This document shows positions 1 through 12,289 of a stretch of 64,000 nucleotides of DNA, in pieces. The stretch's first letter is position 1. The number at the start of each line of letters is the position of its first letter. Source of the DNA: Phorcus lineatus (taxonomy: Eukaryota > Mollusca > Gastropoda > Trochida > Trochidae); contig OV121081.1 in the NCBI GenBank assembly GCA_921293015.1, positions 70,139,022 through 70,203,021 on the forward strand, in the 5' to 3' direction. The translations under genes were made by a program, and so were the position numbers. The notes beneath the pieces were generated by a model that made no database searches, was not told the origin of the DNA, and was given only the letters and a program-made list of their open reading frames with translations.

Positions 1-147
1 AAAGAGCAACACTATACGTGTACAGATAACTTATAGAACATGGCTTTATGGATATTCAACTCCTTTCTTACACAATAGCGAGTTGCTGTATAGATTCATT
101 ATTATTCTCAAGCAAAAAAGCACTATCCCGCAACTCACAATTGTATG

Positions 148-1348
148 TTAACACGTTGATTGCCGACCACGAGTATACTTGTGTTATTGATGTCATAAAA
201 ATTGCCACTACGAGTTATCTCGTAGCAAAATCGATTGTATTTTAAATCACAAATTAGAAGTTTGCAAATTCGTAACAACAACCTAACTTGATCTGGCAAT
301 ACCAATGAACCAGAAAAAGGCAGAATTATAGTTAAGAAACTGTTTGTTAACCAATCATACAAACATCATAGGCAGATTGTATGGACCCATTGGAAGCATC
401 AAGCAAATGAATTGTTTCATTTCTGCAGCGTTCGTTTCCTTCCAGAGTTTGAGTCGTGAGTCCATTGGCAGTGGACGAGCTTTGTTTATTTCTAAATTGG
501 CATAGCGGTTTGTTTCTAAAACCATGATATCAATTAATTCATTAGTCAAGAACATATCTAAATAGCAACCAGGAGTATCTTTTTGAACTTGAACTTCAAG
601 ACCAGAGACTTCATTGAAGGGGAAAATTCGGGGGTCTTGAGCAACATCAGACCACAAATGAGCTGGTACTTTGTTCTGTCTTCCACCATGTCGCAGATCA
701 TTTGGTGCAACCTGTCTCCTGGGAGCTGATCCAGCAACATGAAGACCCATTTGACGCAGAAAAAGACCACGTACTCGTCTAACAGCACCACGACATCTTC
801 CTGTGTTTGCACGACCACGAGGTGTCCTGGTTCCTGCACCACAAAATTCATAACAACCGTGACCAGTACTTGAGTCATCTGTCATATGCCAGGAATCTTC
901 AGAACTCATTTCAATTTTGTCACTTTCAACATCACTATCCATCAAATTGGCCGCTACCTCATCAACAGACATACGTTTGCACATTTTGCACAAGTAACTC
1001 AAGTGTAATTGATTATGACGTTAAAATCAAGTGACCCGTACCTGGCAAACTGTAAAGAAGAAGTGTGTTCTACTGCCATAGTACGACTCGTAGTTGGCAA
1101 ATATGATAAAACAAAATGATACCATTGCCAAGCTACGAGTCATAGGTTGGCAAAGGATAAAAACTCATTATTACTCATTGCCAGTTACGAGTTAATTCGA
1201 TACCATCTTATTTGTTTATCAAATTAGAATAATTTGATATTTCCAATCTCAAAATTAATCACATGGAGAGACAATCAAAATGCATATAAATTTTAATTTT
1301 GGCAAAGTAAGTCAAAATTTTATTTTTCAGTGGCAGTCAACGTGTTAA
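148..1348 (-). mobile_element. piggyBac-type DNA transposon, internally deleted, with TTAA target duplications
   Basis: The element runs 152-1344 (1,193 bp) and is bounded by TTAA at 148-151 and 1345-1348. Its termini are inverted repeats: CACGTTGATTGCC at 152-164 and GGCAGTCAACGTG at 1332-1344, with one mismatch. TTAA duplication is diagnostic of piggyBac. Internally, copies of a TACGAGT/ACTCGTA motif next to TTGCCA recur near 210-225, 1085-1100, 1127-1150 and 1176-1190, as expected of subterminal transposase sites. Autonomous piggyBac elements are usually near 2.4 kb, so about half is missing. It carries only the transposase N-terminal part on the minus strand. It cannot move itself but could be moved in trans. 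Confidence 0.88.
355..1002 (-). pseudogene. piggyBac transposase N-terminal fragment (215 codons)
   Basis: The open frame encodes an acidic N-terminus followed by an Arg-rich stretch and then the start of the DDE_Tnp_1_7 (piggyBac) domain. Seen in it: FPFNEVSG near residue 127, then a block with LDMFLTNELIDIMVLETNRY followed by a W..T..EMKQFI segment and MGPYNLP, all hallmarks of piggyBac transposases. The frame stops right after this, so the catalytic aspartates and the C-terminal cysteine-rich domain are absent. The likely original start is the Met at residue 11 (MSVDEV), a common piggyBac N-terminus; the frame opens ten codons earlier. The frame lies within the TTAA-bounded element and reads toward its left end. 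The truncation matches internal deletion of the transposon rather than decay, because the remaining frame is clean. Confidence 0.85.
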
Positions 1349-2294
1349 GGAAGTTCACTATTTATAAGCCCTTTAGGCACATCTATAACAATAAAACTAC
1401 CATCCTCTAGACTACCTCACAACAAGCAAAAAAGGAATGGTGGTCTGTGTCACTGAGTGATCCCTAACTCATTGTGTTGATTCTCCTTCAAATCAAGTCT
1501 GATAACACAGACAGTCCTGTCAGAAGAATTGTTGAAACCCTATTGATATTCTACCTGATATTCTACTTTTCAAATAATGTATGTCCATAAAAATACTAAA
1601 ATTATTCCAATATTGAAAAGCTTTTTGAAATCATAGTTTGCTTGCATTTTTCATTTCATTCACAATTTATTTAGAGAGAAACAAAATATAGAAAGTGCTG
1701 CTATGTATTCATATTTCTACACATAACTGAAAGAGAAAATTTGGATGATAAATTAACTGTAATTTTGATTGTTTCTCCTGACATCCAATACATAACAACT
1801 CCTTGATCAGAGTTAGACCATCCCCAACAGGCCTTTGTTATAACCTCATTCAATTAGTGATGATATATACTTCAGAAGACCTTATTGTGAGAGTCTCTGT
1901 CTTACAATAGCCTAATACAATTGAGAGATCATTAAATGACTGAGCAGAAAGTACATTGGCAGTCTTCATTACATATCATGTTATGTTTTATCCTTACTAA
2001 TGACTCAGCACATAAGTTTCCTTGTAACAAGAGCAGAATGGTACCAAACCTTTCTCCAGGGCACCCTCTCAATAAGTCATAGAAACAGTCCAACTTGTCA
2101 TATGAAGAAACAAATTGACAGGTTTCTCACTAAGGGTCAATCAGTGTGCTAGTGGCGAGTGTTATATTGTCACCTTTATTATTGAGAATGTCATTCATAG
2201 TAGGGAGAATCAAGGATGATGGTAGGTGTGAAATATCAGCGTTGTAAAACGGAAGTCTAAAATGTCATTATCAAGAAGACACTAAGAAATAGCT
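1349..2294. other. intergenic, no recognisable feature
   Basis: AT-rich sequence between the piggyBac element and a LINE fragment. No frame of note, no tandem repeat and no inverted termini were seen. Confidence 0.5.
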
Positions 2295-2726
2295 TATGAA
2301 TGAATGAATGAATGTCTTTATTTCCTCCAATGGCGTTTGAAGATTACAAGGCAAAAACAATATCAATCAAATATGTACATAAGGAATATTTACAAGAAAT
2401 TCAAACCATAACGGTGCACATTGCAATATTTACAGGAGCATTGTTTAGAAGTATTTACTCAGAGATATTCTTATATCATAAATAAAGTGTGAAAATTCAA
2501 GTATTACGGTTTGTCTATCTTCATTTGTAAGTCCATTAATGTCAAGGGGTGCACCACAAAATAGTGCCAAGACATCGTCATCATCCAGCAATTCAATATT
2601 CACATAGGCATCTACATCAAGTATGTCAAGTAGTTTTAAATAAAAGTTATTTCTCTGGCACATCAAAGATTCACAATGTAGGATGACGTGTGCATCATGG
2701 TCATAGCAGTGTTTATTTTCTAACAT
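2295..2726 (-). mobile_element. LINE (non-LTR retrotransposon) 3' end, 5'-truncated
   Basis: On the minus strand a 93-codon frame (2726-2445) resembles the cysteine/histidine-rich C-terminal tail that follows the reverse transcriptase in many LINEs: a DAHVILHCESL block, then a stretch ending in a hydrophobic FSHFIYDIRIS segment. Downstream on that strand lie an AATAAA at 2317-2322 and then a (CATT)n tail at 2297-2314, the usual 3' terminus of several invertebrate LINE clades. The reverse transcriptase and endonuclease are missing, so this is a dead 5'-truncated copy. The clade cannot be assigned from this piece; CR1 or a relative is a guess. Confidence 0.6.
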
Positions 2727-3655
2727 GATATTAAAAGGTTAAAAGAGGAAACAAAATGAATTCTACATTAGAGAAAAGGGGACATAATTCAGAATAACTT
2801 GCAGAAAAACAACTTACAGTCTTTCACTGAATTTATATTTGAGTGGATTTTATAAAGTAAGCTGGGTAAAAGTATAAAACTACAAGCAGGAGCAGCATGT
2901 GTTGTCTCATATCAATCATATATATGGGAACATATGTACAATACTAAATAGACAATATTCATTAGCAAATATTCACAGCAAATGATTGTTAAATCAACCA
3001 AAATAATGGCAGTTAACAAATACTTCAAATTGAAAGCATGAAAGTCCTCCTCATCTTATTTATGTTTAATTACTCTGTATCCAGTGTTAGTTTTGTTAGA
3101 CCAAAAATTCAACATATCGAACTTAATGTTCATTATTATTCATGAAACAATATTAGTCTTTAATCATGCTAGAAAATTGGGGGAAATGATTTTGTTTTCT
3201 GCAGCTGGAATTATATTTTGGTGTAGTAAATCAATCAACAAGAGCAAGATCAAACATAACACAACTTCACTTGCATCAGCCTTTAAACAAACCATTTCAC
3301 CATGAAATAACCACAAGCATGGTTACGCTCCTTATTTTGAAATAAGTTTTGTGCTCATGCTGTGTGCTTTTTCTGTATTTTTTGAGGGAAGTGGTTTGAG
3401 TTAGTGTAACACATGACTGCTATTTTCTAACAAGGTATGGTGAAACGATGCAGATAATCTAAACGGAGATTAACTCACGTGAACAATGAAGCGTGTAAAG
3501 ACCGTGTGTGGCTCACATCACATCCAGTAGAGGAGATTGATGCTAGTTTCATCCTCAGCAGTCTGCAGTCTACTGCTAGGTGTGCAGAACACTGCAGATC
3601 CCGGGGGTGTTCAAGGGCGAATTTGAATCCCTCCTACCCCCTCTCTCTTCTTAAG
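2727..3655. other. intergenic; possible unclassified repeat at 3470-3655
   Basis: Mostly AT-rich. The stretch 3470-3655 is distinctly less AT-rich and contains a reverse-strand GGGATTCAAATTCG resembling a pol III B box, which may mark a degraded SINE. No coding potential is supported. Confidence 0.3.
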
Positions 3656-4137
3656 ACCAGATTTTCATAGCATATTATTTACCTTTGATAAAACCTAAAG
3701 GTTATATGTTGATTGATTGATTGGTGTGGCAATATAAAATCAAAACATCTTAACTTTTCATGTCCAAAAGACATATATATGACAAATACTGGTTTTCCAC
3801 GAATAATCTAAAAATAGCCTTATAAGATGCACAGAGGTGTAGATATCACGTCCAAATTACATGATACTAGTTATATAAACTAACAAATGCTATCAACTCC
3901 TAACTGCCCTCCTTGCTGTTTTAGATAAGTTTCCAAAATGATGTTTGACTATTTGACGCGCACCACAGGCCGGTTTTCGATCTTAATTGCGACGTTCTAC
4001 CTTCATATTGTCACTGTAACAAACCAATAAGCTTTAAAATGTGTCTTTTTGGTAACAGTCGATACATCACGATCAAATGACACCATTGATTAGGTTGGCA
4101 TATATGAATCCAACAACTCACAGAGTGGCTCTTTAAG
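3656..4137 (+). mobile_element. MITE, AGAGCCACTC/TTAA family, copy 1
   Basis: This stretch matches 55980-56370 over most of its length: the shared blocks include CAAATACTGGTTTTCCA, ATAGCCTTATAA and GGTAACAGTCGATAC. Its right end reads CACAGAGTGGCTCTTTAA, the reverse complement of the left end of the family (TTAAAGAGCCACTCCGTGA), so the family has terminal inverted repeats next to TTAA. The extreme left end of this copy is missing. No coding capacity. TTAA flanks suggest mobilisation by a piggyBac-type transposase, though that is inference. Confidence 0.7.
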
Positions 4138-7100
4138 TCAATTATTGGATTGAGGTAGCCATATGCCATCATTGTGACTCGATCCACCACACCCTCCCCC
4201 AGTCCCCCCGCCCCCAAGTTTAAGAATTCAGGGGACCTGCCTGGGCAGATTCATCTGAAGACAGTAAATGAGTGAAGAAGTCAATAAAGTCATTCACTTT
4301 TAGTTTTTATGCAGGTTAATGCATCACAAAGGCTTTTTTAACTGAATTCGGACACTGTTTTACAAAATAATTATTATAGAGACTAAGAGGCATGACAGCA
4401 ACACCTTCTTTTTTGTGCACGTAACTGTTTAATTTTGAAATTTGTTTACACTAAAATGTGTAAGGATGACAAAGATATTTTATGGATATACAACTTCTTT
4501 ATTTTCACATTGGAGATGTTTTGGTAAAGATCCTTACTTTGTTTTCAAGCAAATATAAGTATACATTTTTTAATTTTGTGCTTACGAAGTTTTTGTTGAC
4601 ATGGGCATTTTGATATTTCATGTTCATTACATCATTTTTATATTGACAAGTCTAGAATCCATATTTGTAATAACGGATCTTTAAAATAAAAATTTAACAA
4701 TCTTGCAAAGTTCAGAATATTATTTTCATTTCAAGTTAATTCTATGTGGCACATTATTCTTTCAAAACCTGAATTCAATAACCATATTGTAATATATTCT
4801 GTAAACATTTACATTAGTACCTTAAGTTCATTTCTCAGCTCTCTCATATTTCACATCATCTCTTTTCTTTCTCTTTTTTTCGAGTTTTCCAATTTTTTTG
4901 AGAATATTATTGACAGAGTTTGTTAATCTACAACAGCCTGTACATTACAAGTTAGACTGACATTCCCATATTTTCCCTCAGATAGATATAGATATTGGTA
5001 TAGACAGGCTGTGGACTAGGTGAGCTTCACGTTGATTATTTGAAGAACTAACATCATTTATATCTCCTGCACGGAGCCAGATCCACATTTCACCCATGCT
5101 GAGAACCCGGAGTATCCTGTCAGTCCCATGAAATGATACCAACTTTTTCATGTACAAATCTTTCTAGGGCATTAGAGAGCATCACGATTCAGACCTGATC
5201 ATTTGCTCTCAAAATGAAATCCTAAATCCACTAAAAAATGCAATCTCTAAAAATTTGGCATATGTTCAATTCAAGAAATTTGCCTGCCGTCATCATTGTT
5301 TACAGAGCGCTGGGAGATATCATGCGGTATTTAAGCAGTGCATGCTGGGAGGGATCTTTACGCCACCTGATTTCCCCTTGTGCTAAGTCAGAATTAATTA
5401 CACAGCAGTGAGCAGAGCCCTGTAATTAATCATCCAATTACTGAGCACACCATGAATGCTCTGCGCCGCTAACATTGATACTCTCCTGGATGGACTACAT
5501 CAATTGGGCATCAGGCATTCCATTAGCTAAAGTTACATTCTAGACTCCATAACATTGCATCTCATAATTTCTGCAACATTTACACACTTAGTTTTGTGTT
5601 AATCTTTATGAATATTTCCATCATACTGAATTGAATGACGAAGACTAAATGAAATTTCAGTGTTATTTACATAGATGAAATGATCATTGATTTTACTCTG
5701 AGAACAAAATCTCATTTTGAGGAATGTAATAACTGGGAAATGAATCGATACTGACAGTGTGTTTAACCAAATCTTAGCAAAGGCCAAACACAGTAATCTA
5801 AGAAGCGGCACTGTCGAACAGGCAGAGTCATTGTGTTCCAAGTCCACCGCTGACCAACTGTCCACACCATTGATCAAGCAGCATCAAGTGTGGCCAATAT
5901 TAGTAATTACAAGCAATTGACCGCTATTTAAGTCATGAAACAGTCGTGACACTTGAGCATTGGGAGAGTCTTGAGTGCTGCAAGTGGTCACTGATGTCCT
6001 GCAAGTGGTCACAGTCATCCAGCAAGTGGTCAAGCCATGTCCATCTGCGCAATCAGGTCCCTGTGAGTGTCTCTATCCTAATTATACCACGGCTAGCTAG
6101 CTGGACACCGGTGATCCGGCCCACGCTATCGTTGAGACCCCCGGGCCCTGTCAGTGAATTAGTCACACATTCACTTGTATCTATGAATAGGCAATCCCAT
6201 CAACATTTCTCAAGTGAACATGCAGCGGACACGCTCCCTCTCATAATACCCACCAGTCACATTGTATGCTTAGGGAATATCAAGCTGTATTCAGCATGCC
6301 ATCGTATCAATGATTTATAGCCATTGTAATCTCTGAGAGACTGTTTGGACAGTATCTAATCTGCTGGAGACTTAATGAACAAGTACTTAGTCAAATCATA
6401 CATTAGACAAATTACTTTGTATACATTTATACATCATTTTTAATCAATTTACAGGTGAAATTCACAAATAATTCAACATTTAATTAATCAAACACTGCTT
6501 CTTGAGTGGGTTCATTAATTTGATGCAATAACCAATTCATTAATAAGATAAAGCGTGAATATTAGCTTTGTGATTGTTTGATAACATTATTCATTCATAT
6601 TTTACTTCAGTTGAACTTTTCAGAAGTAGACAAGTCTTATAAATCTAACAAAGCATTCATGGAGAATATTCTTCTGTTAACACAAATCAATATTACAATT
6701 GATAATCTATAATGATCGTATATCTTAACAAAAGCTTGATGGTAATCTAATATTCACACAATCAGCAGGCACAGACATTTTCAGCTGCTTCATCAAATTT
6801 TAATTTTCTGCTGAAAAGAAATAGTCAATTCTGAGACATCACGATAAAAAAATTATTGGAAAATGTTCTTGTTGCCCTGCAGTTTTAAATCTACAAAAAG
6901 TCTCTGACATCAGCGCTAAGGGAATGACAAAAACTGTAGTTGAGGAAGGATATCTGCAAGAAGAGGGATCTGCCACAGCAAGCTTTACACTGCCATATAA
7001 AACACAATTGATCTCAGAAGCTTGTAGAGCCCCTGCTTGAGTGCAGTCTGAATATTGAGAAGAGAGTTTGTGTAAATGTACAAAAACAAGATGACACATA

Positions 7101-7924
7101 ATATATATATATATGTGTTTAAAACACATAAATGAAGACAAAATATGCCACATGTCATATTTGCTGTTGAATGCATAAGGAGTGTTAGTGCGTATATAAA
7201 GTTCATTGGATATCCTTTCCTGGAGAAAACATAATATTCAAATTGTTTTAAGATATGAGTGACAACAAGTAATGAATTCATTGATCTCTTTAATCGTTCC
7301 TTTTAGATGTTCAGCATTTCAACAATATGCTTTTTACTGGAAGACAGTCAGATGGAGCCGGCATGGTCACCAATTAAACAGTTTATTTCAAATAAATGAA
7401 AGATGATTTTCAAAATGGAAAGAGGCAATTGTTTCTATTTGAATATTAATAGTTTCTTCACTTTTCAAAAATAGAAATTTAAAAAATATAAGCTTTCATT
7501 GAAATAGTCACCAATGAAAAGATATCAATGAAAGAAAAAGCTTGAAATGTTTAAAAAATCTTTACTTCACAATGAAAGCAAGAGAAAGTGAAGACAGTAT
7601 AGATATGTTAAAGAAACAGGTTTACTTGGCCAATCTTAAAATGTACTTTTAATATTGACCTTAACGACAAATACTTCAATTAGACTTGCATAAGAAACTG
7701 CTATTAGTGTTCAAATCATTGACCTTTTAGTTGAAAGCGATTCCGTCATCTATGGAACACAAAATTGAACACATAAATGCATGACTTTTCTAACTTAGTC
7801 CTGTTTCATGACTGTGTATTAAATAGGAGCCTTTGATACAGTCTAGGTCCTCATTCAGCCAGTCTAGATTTGACTGCATACACATATGAAATTAAGAGCC
7901 CAAAGTAAAAAATATTATGGATTC
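4138..7924. other. intergenic; regulatory-looking block at 5290-5530
   Basis: No gene recognised. 5290-5530 is less AT-rich than its surroundings and carries a forkhead-like TTGTTTAC and clustered homeodomain cores (AATTAATTA, GTAATTAATCATCC, CCAATTAC), the look of a cis-regulatory module. A cluster of CAAGTG sites at 5950-6216 is listed separately. The remainder is unremarkable AT-rich DNA. Confidence 0.4.
5950..6216. promoter_or_regulatory. cluster of CAAGTG (NK2-type) sites
   Basis: Six CAAGTG/CACTTG sites lie within ~265 bp: CACTTGA at 5950, CAAGTGG at 5981, 6002 and 6023, CACTTG at 6173 and TCAAGTGA at 6210. Three form a short 21-22-bp tandem repeat. NK2 homeodomain factors prefer CAAGTG, so a homotypic enhancer is possible; a decayed 21-bp repeat is the simpler alternative for the middle three. 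A 124-codon frame crosses the region but looks like chance. Confidence 0.3.
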
Positions 7925-8275
7925 TAATTCTAATTGTCCAAACAGAATACAAATAATATATCTTTATGAAGATCTATTTTCATTGAAACCTTTTGTCTCT
8001 AGAATTGGAATAGCAGATCATAATGAAGATTCGTTATCATTGAACTTTTTGTCTCTGGAATTGGAATAGCACATCATTATGAAAATCTGTTATCATTGAA
8101 CTTTTTGTTTTAAAAATTCATAAAACACATCATCTAAACATTCATGAGGAAAAAACCTTTTTCCCTAAAATATAAATAGCACACTAGTTTTATATAGATA
8201 CCCTTCTTGTCTATAGAAAGCAAATAGCACATCATTATAAAGATAAATGAAGATACCCTCATTGCCTCTAAACGC
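7925..8275. repeat. degenerate ~56-bp tandem repeat
   Basis: Units around TCATTGAAC..TTTTGTCTCT and GGAATAGCACATCATTATGAA recur at 7981, 8038 and 8094, with more decayed versions to about 8275. Period is 56-57 bp in the best part. No coding role seen. Confidence 0.6.
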
Positions 8276-10234
8276 CTCTTCTGGCAACAATGACACTTGA
8301 GGAATCCAAAGGCTAACTTGGCGCTAATAGACTTTTCTCAGTGCCAATTGAGAATTGGCCAGACTTTTCACTTGGCCGCATCTTGCTGTGAGGTACAGAA
8401 AACACCATGTAATCGAAGAAAAATATTTGGCTGCAGGCACAGCTTCAGGGGAGAAGGGGAGCATGAAACTGGTTAGGAGCTTTGGAAAATAGTGGGAGAC
8501 AGAAAATGTCTGGAAACGAATCCCATGGGAAGCCTAGTACTTAAAACACATACTTAGCTAAAGCTTATCCCTCTGTAAGTTGATTACTTGCAACAAGCTT
8601 GTCAAAGATGGCATGATATTTCTTTTCTTGTCTTTATTTCTGCTTGCCACCATTTGCACCTGTGTCCAGCGTGATGTTGTTCATGTATTACACTCACTGA
8701 AGTGTCAGATAGAGCTCAGACTGATAGGATTTATCATGGTGTCAATGTCTAACCACCATAGTCAGGTTTCTTAGAGAAACTGTCAGATTGTGGATAAACA
8801 AATGTCTTAAGCTCTATCTAAATGGATGTTACTAGATTGAGAGAGCGAAGACACAACATGTGGTCTCCTTGTTGTTTCACAATGGTAACGGTAAGTTGGA
8901 AGTAACCCCAGACTATTAGAGACAATTATGAACAAATCACTTTTCATGAACTTACAATTGGAAATATTCACATGAATATGCTGTGAAGTTTTGAAAATAC
9001 AATAAAACGGTTATTTAGATAATTTTTCAAGAAATACGAAGCTACAATAAGTCAAAAAAAATTTTCATTAAACTTTTATAAAGTGATTAATTATTCTAAC
9101 CTTATAATTTCGAATATATTCTAGAAACTAAGACTTAATCAATTGACATTTGAGATAGTTATCTTCTTCAAAGAGTTGTATTTCAATTTGACATTTCAAA
9201 CAAAGAAGAAATAAAAGAGAAACTAGAAGGTGAATTCCTGAATATAATGTAGACATGGTGTCATTTCATTGAAATCACTTCAAAACAATAATGAACTAAA
9301 GAAGTTTATATAGTAAACAACAGGGACAGTTAGAGAGAAACATTTCTAAACTATAAGTTAATTACAACACAGCAACAAAATACACAAATTCCTGTCAGAT
9401 GAAAAAGCTAATTTCAATTTGAGCATGCTGAGACAAAAACCAATAAAGGATGGTAATCAAGTCAAATCAATTACTCAAACTGAATACCACTGTATGTTTT
9501 TTACATGGCCGTTCAAAACATTCTCAATGAAAACATTCATTATGTCTTTCACATGGAAAAATACGGCTAATCATGAAAGGAAAACATTTCTAAAGAATGA
9601 CATATTTCTCAAAAGTTTTTTTGGTGATTCACAGCTTTGAATTTCCAATAAAAAGAAACCAAAATATCTCCAATTTCACATCATTATATAGAGACAAGTT
9701 GTCAGACTCGACACATTCAATCATGTACAACAGAACACAGATGCATGCACTTACATGCCGTAAAGCTTGTATATAAGTTGAATAATATATATATTCAGCA
9801 TTCTAAATGCTTTAACAAATTGGACATTGATACCAATTATTTCCTACTCAGTAAAAATGTTATTCTATACCAAGCTGTGAAATCTCAATAATAACACAAA
9901 CATTGTCTTTCATTGATTTTACTTCTCCAATTCTGACATGTCAGTGAGTAGATCATATTCATAAGCTGTGTTGTAAACAAGATGAACTGAAGCCATAAAG
10001 AGACCACTCTCAAAGTAATAAGGTTGCATATACATACAACTACTCACAACTACATACAGCTCTCAAAGCAGGGGAATTGTAGATATATACATTTATTCAA
10101 CATATGCTAAAAGAGGGACTCTTAAGAATGTATGCTATAGTGTTTTCAAAAGAGCGATGTCTAAGTAACTATGTTCTCTATATGCTGCATACAAAGTGGA
10201 CACGAAGCCGACAGATCACCAGCAGTGTATTTGT
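8276..10234. other. intergenic, no recognisable feature
   Basis: 8276-8540 is less AT-rich than neighbours and may be regulatory. The rest is AT-rich with only short chance frames. Confidence 0.4.
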
Positions 10235-10292
10235 GTACTCTAGGTATGTACTCTAGGTGTGTACTCTAGGTATGTACTCTAGGTATGTACTC
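10235..10292. repeat. 13-bp tandem repeat, ~4.5 copies
   Basis: GTACTCTAGGTAT is repeated with one variant (GTGT for GTAT at the junction). Small minisatellite. Confidence 0.8.
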
Positions 10293-12131
10293 GTGTTGTG
10301 AGTGTACGGTACATGCTGCCTAGAGAGATGTGCACAGTTGCTGTGCATGTCAGTTCCTGCCACACCAGACAGGTTCCAACTTAACATGTACTCTATGGAG
10401 AAAAAGAAAATATGCTTCAGCTTGTTACCTTTGGTGAGAATTCCAGGGCGAGGCAGTTCGGGGGTTCAAACCACTATTTTTGAAACATTTTAAATAAATC
10501 AGACAATGAAGTGTGACCCAGGTTAACTATCATGAAAAATCCTGGATCAATCAAACTTAATTTTAGCTGTTTAGTCTGTTTGTCAGCTTAGTAGCTCATT
10601 TCACGTCATCTTACATTACAGAAACAACAGTTGTCTGATTCACATCCTCTCTGCTACATTACCTTTATCCCAACTTCACCTAAACATCATATCTACCTAA
10701 AGAGCAAATGTAGATTTAAATAAATTTTCTTCAGCAAAAGGTCTTTTTTCTTGTGAATAAAAAAACAATATCGAACAGTAATGCAGTAGTGTAGTTATTA
10801 CTCAAATTCCTGTTTGATAATGGAGAATAATCTGGTAAGTTATCATAGGAAATAACTTCTTTTCTTGTTTCATACTGGTAAATAATCCTCTTATGACAAT
10901 ATTGGAAATAACTCCAGTTCTTGTTTCATTTGTGCTCACAATCATGTAATGTAGTTATATCAGGCAGATAATGTCTCCCAATCAGAGCATGAGAAGTTAG
11001 TGTGTAAAACAAGCCTGCTACATGCATGCATGCTTAACTTATCCCAATCCTCTTACCGCTCCCACCAGCAGCCACATGCAGGCAGCAAGTGGACGTGAAG
11101 CGCCATTATTCAAGCTTTCACACTGTTGTAATCAGACTCTCACTCAATGTGCTTAAGCCTTTATCTTATTCCCAACATGCTTATTGTGACCAATCAATTA
11201 ACGGGGTACTTAAGCAGGCTCCACTAACTATGAATACTTTCTGGTGATTATTCTTAACAAGTGCTTACTGCATACTAAATTCATCTTATCCTTAACTACC
11301 TTTTTTGCATGATCAGTTTTGAAAGGACTTGTATCAAAATAATGGTTATTGTCATGAAAGTAATCTATCATTCTCAAATATGATTAAATTCATTTTGAAT
11401 AATGAAAACCTGAAGATATGAGAAATGCTCGAACGTAGTTTGCCACTGGATTTTTCCACTTAGAATGAATCAATCTTCTAACAAACGATGAGCTTTTAAA
11501 GGCCTGCTTTATATTTAATCAAATACAGAAAGAAATTGAAAGGGGAACCTTAATGAGAAAAATGTTCTGAAAAAAAGAAGATTTATTTGTAATTTTCTGA
11601 TTCATATTTAGCACTGCATTTTTAAGGGATTTAAGGGAGCACAGATTAGCCTAAAAATTCTTCTGTTCAAATCTCTGTGTCAATTTAATTGCTTTCATAA
11701 TAAAAGATGAAAAAAAACCAAATATTTCAACTGATTGACAGCATTTGTCAGAACTTCGTATAAAATTTTATTTTTGTAGCTAAACATAATGTTTAAATTC
11801 TTTCTAAGGGTATTACAATTTAAAACTCCTTTTTTGAGAAAATCCTAAACAAAATTACACATGAAACAATGTTTAAACATCCGTGTCTTAATGTGATAAA
11901 GGACAAATGAATCACAATCCATGTACATGAGCCTCAAAAAGGCTGACATTTAAACACACAATTAGAGTAATGCATACAAGTCACTAAACTTCACTACAAA
12001 GAGTCAATCAATGTCAAAAACCTCCTGTAAATTCAATGTTATCATACCTAGAATGAAGAGATTAACGTTTCTACTTTTAAAGCATATTTTCATGGCTTGT
12101 AAAACTAAAACATTGCTGTCTATGTACATTC
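10293..12131. other. intergenic; regulatory-looking block at 10980-11260
   Basis: 10980-11260 stands out by composition, with CATGCATGCATGC, a CCAATCAATTAAC and TTAAG-type homeobox cores. GGGGGTTCAAACCAC at 10458-10472 resembles a pol III B box but no A box was found. No gene. Confidence 0.35.
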
Positions 12132-12289
12132 AGTGGAGGATGCACAGGGAGGGGGAGTGGAATACAAAACCACCCATTTTGGATTTTTTTAAACCACCCC
12201 AAAAAAATGGTGAACTCTCAAGGTGAATTATCTCACTCCCCAGTTCAAAAGGTGACCTCCCCCCTTTAAAAAGACCTTTATCCACCACT
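12132..12289. mobile_element. short foldback/MITE-like element
   Basis: The left end AGTGGAGGATGCACAGGG and the right end CTTTATCCACCACTT are imperfect inverted repeats around a G-rich/C-rich core of ~125 bp. The layout resembles the poly-G foldback at 20085-20360. No target duplication could be fixed. Confidence 0.4.

Noticed and set aside
5946-6320. 124-codon frame on the + strand
   Set aside because: Low-complexity CKWS repeats come from a 21-bp DNA repeat, and there is no domain. At roughly one-third GC, one frame near this length is expected by chance in 64 kb.
10458-10472. tRNA gene suggested by GGGGGTTCAAACCAC
   Set aside because: B-box-like sequence only; no A box or cloverleaf could be laid out upstream.
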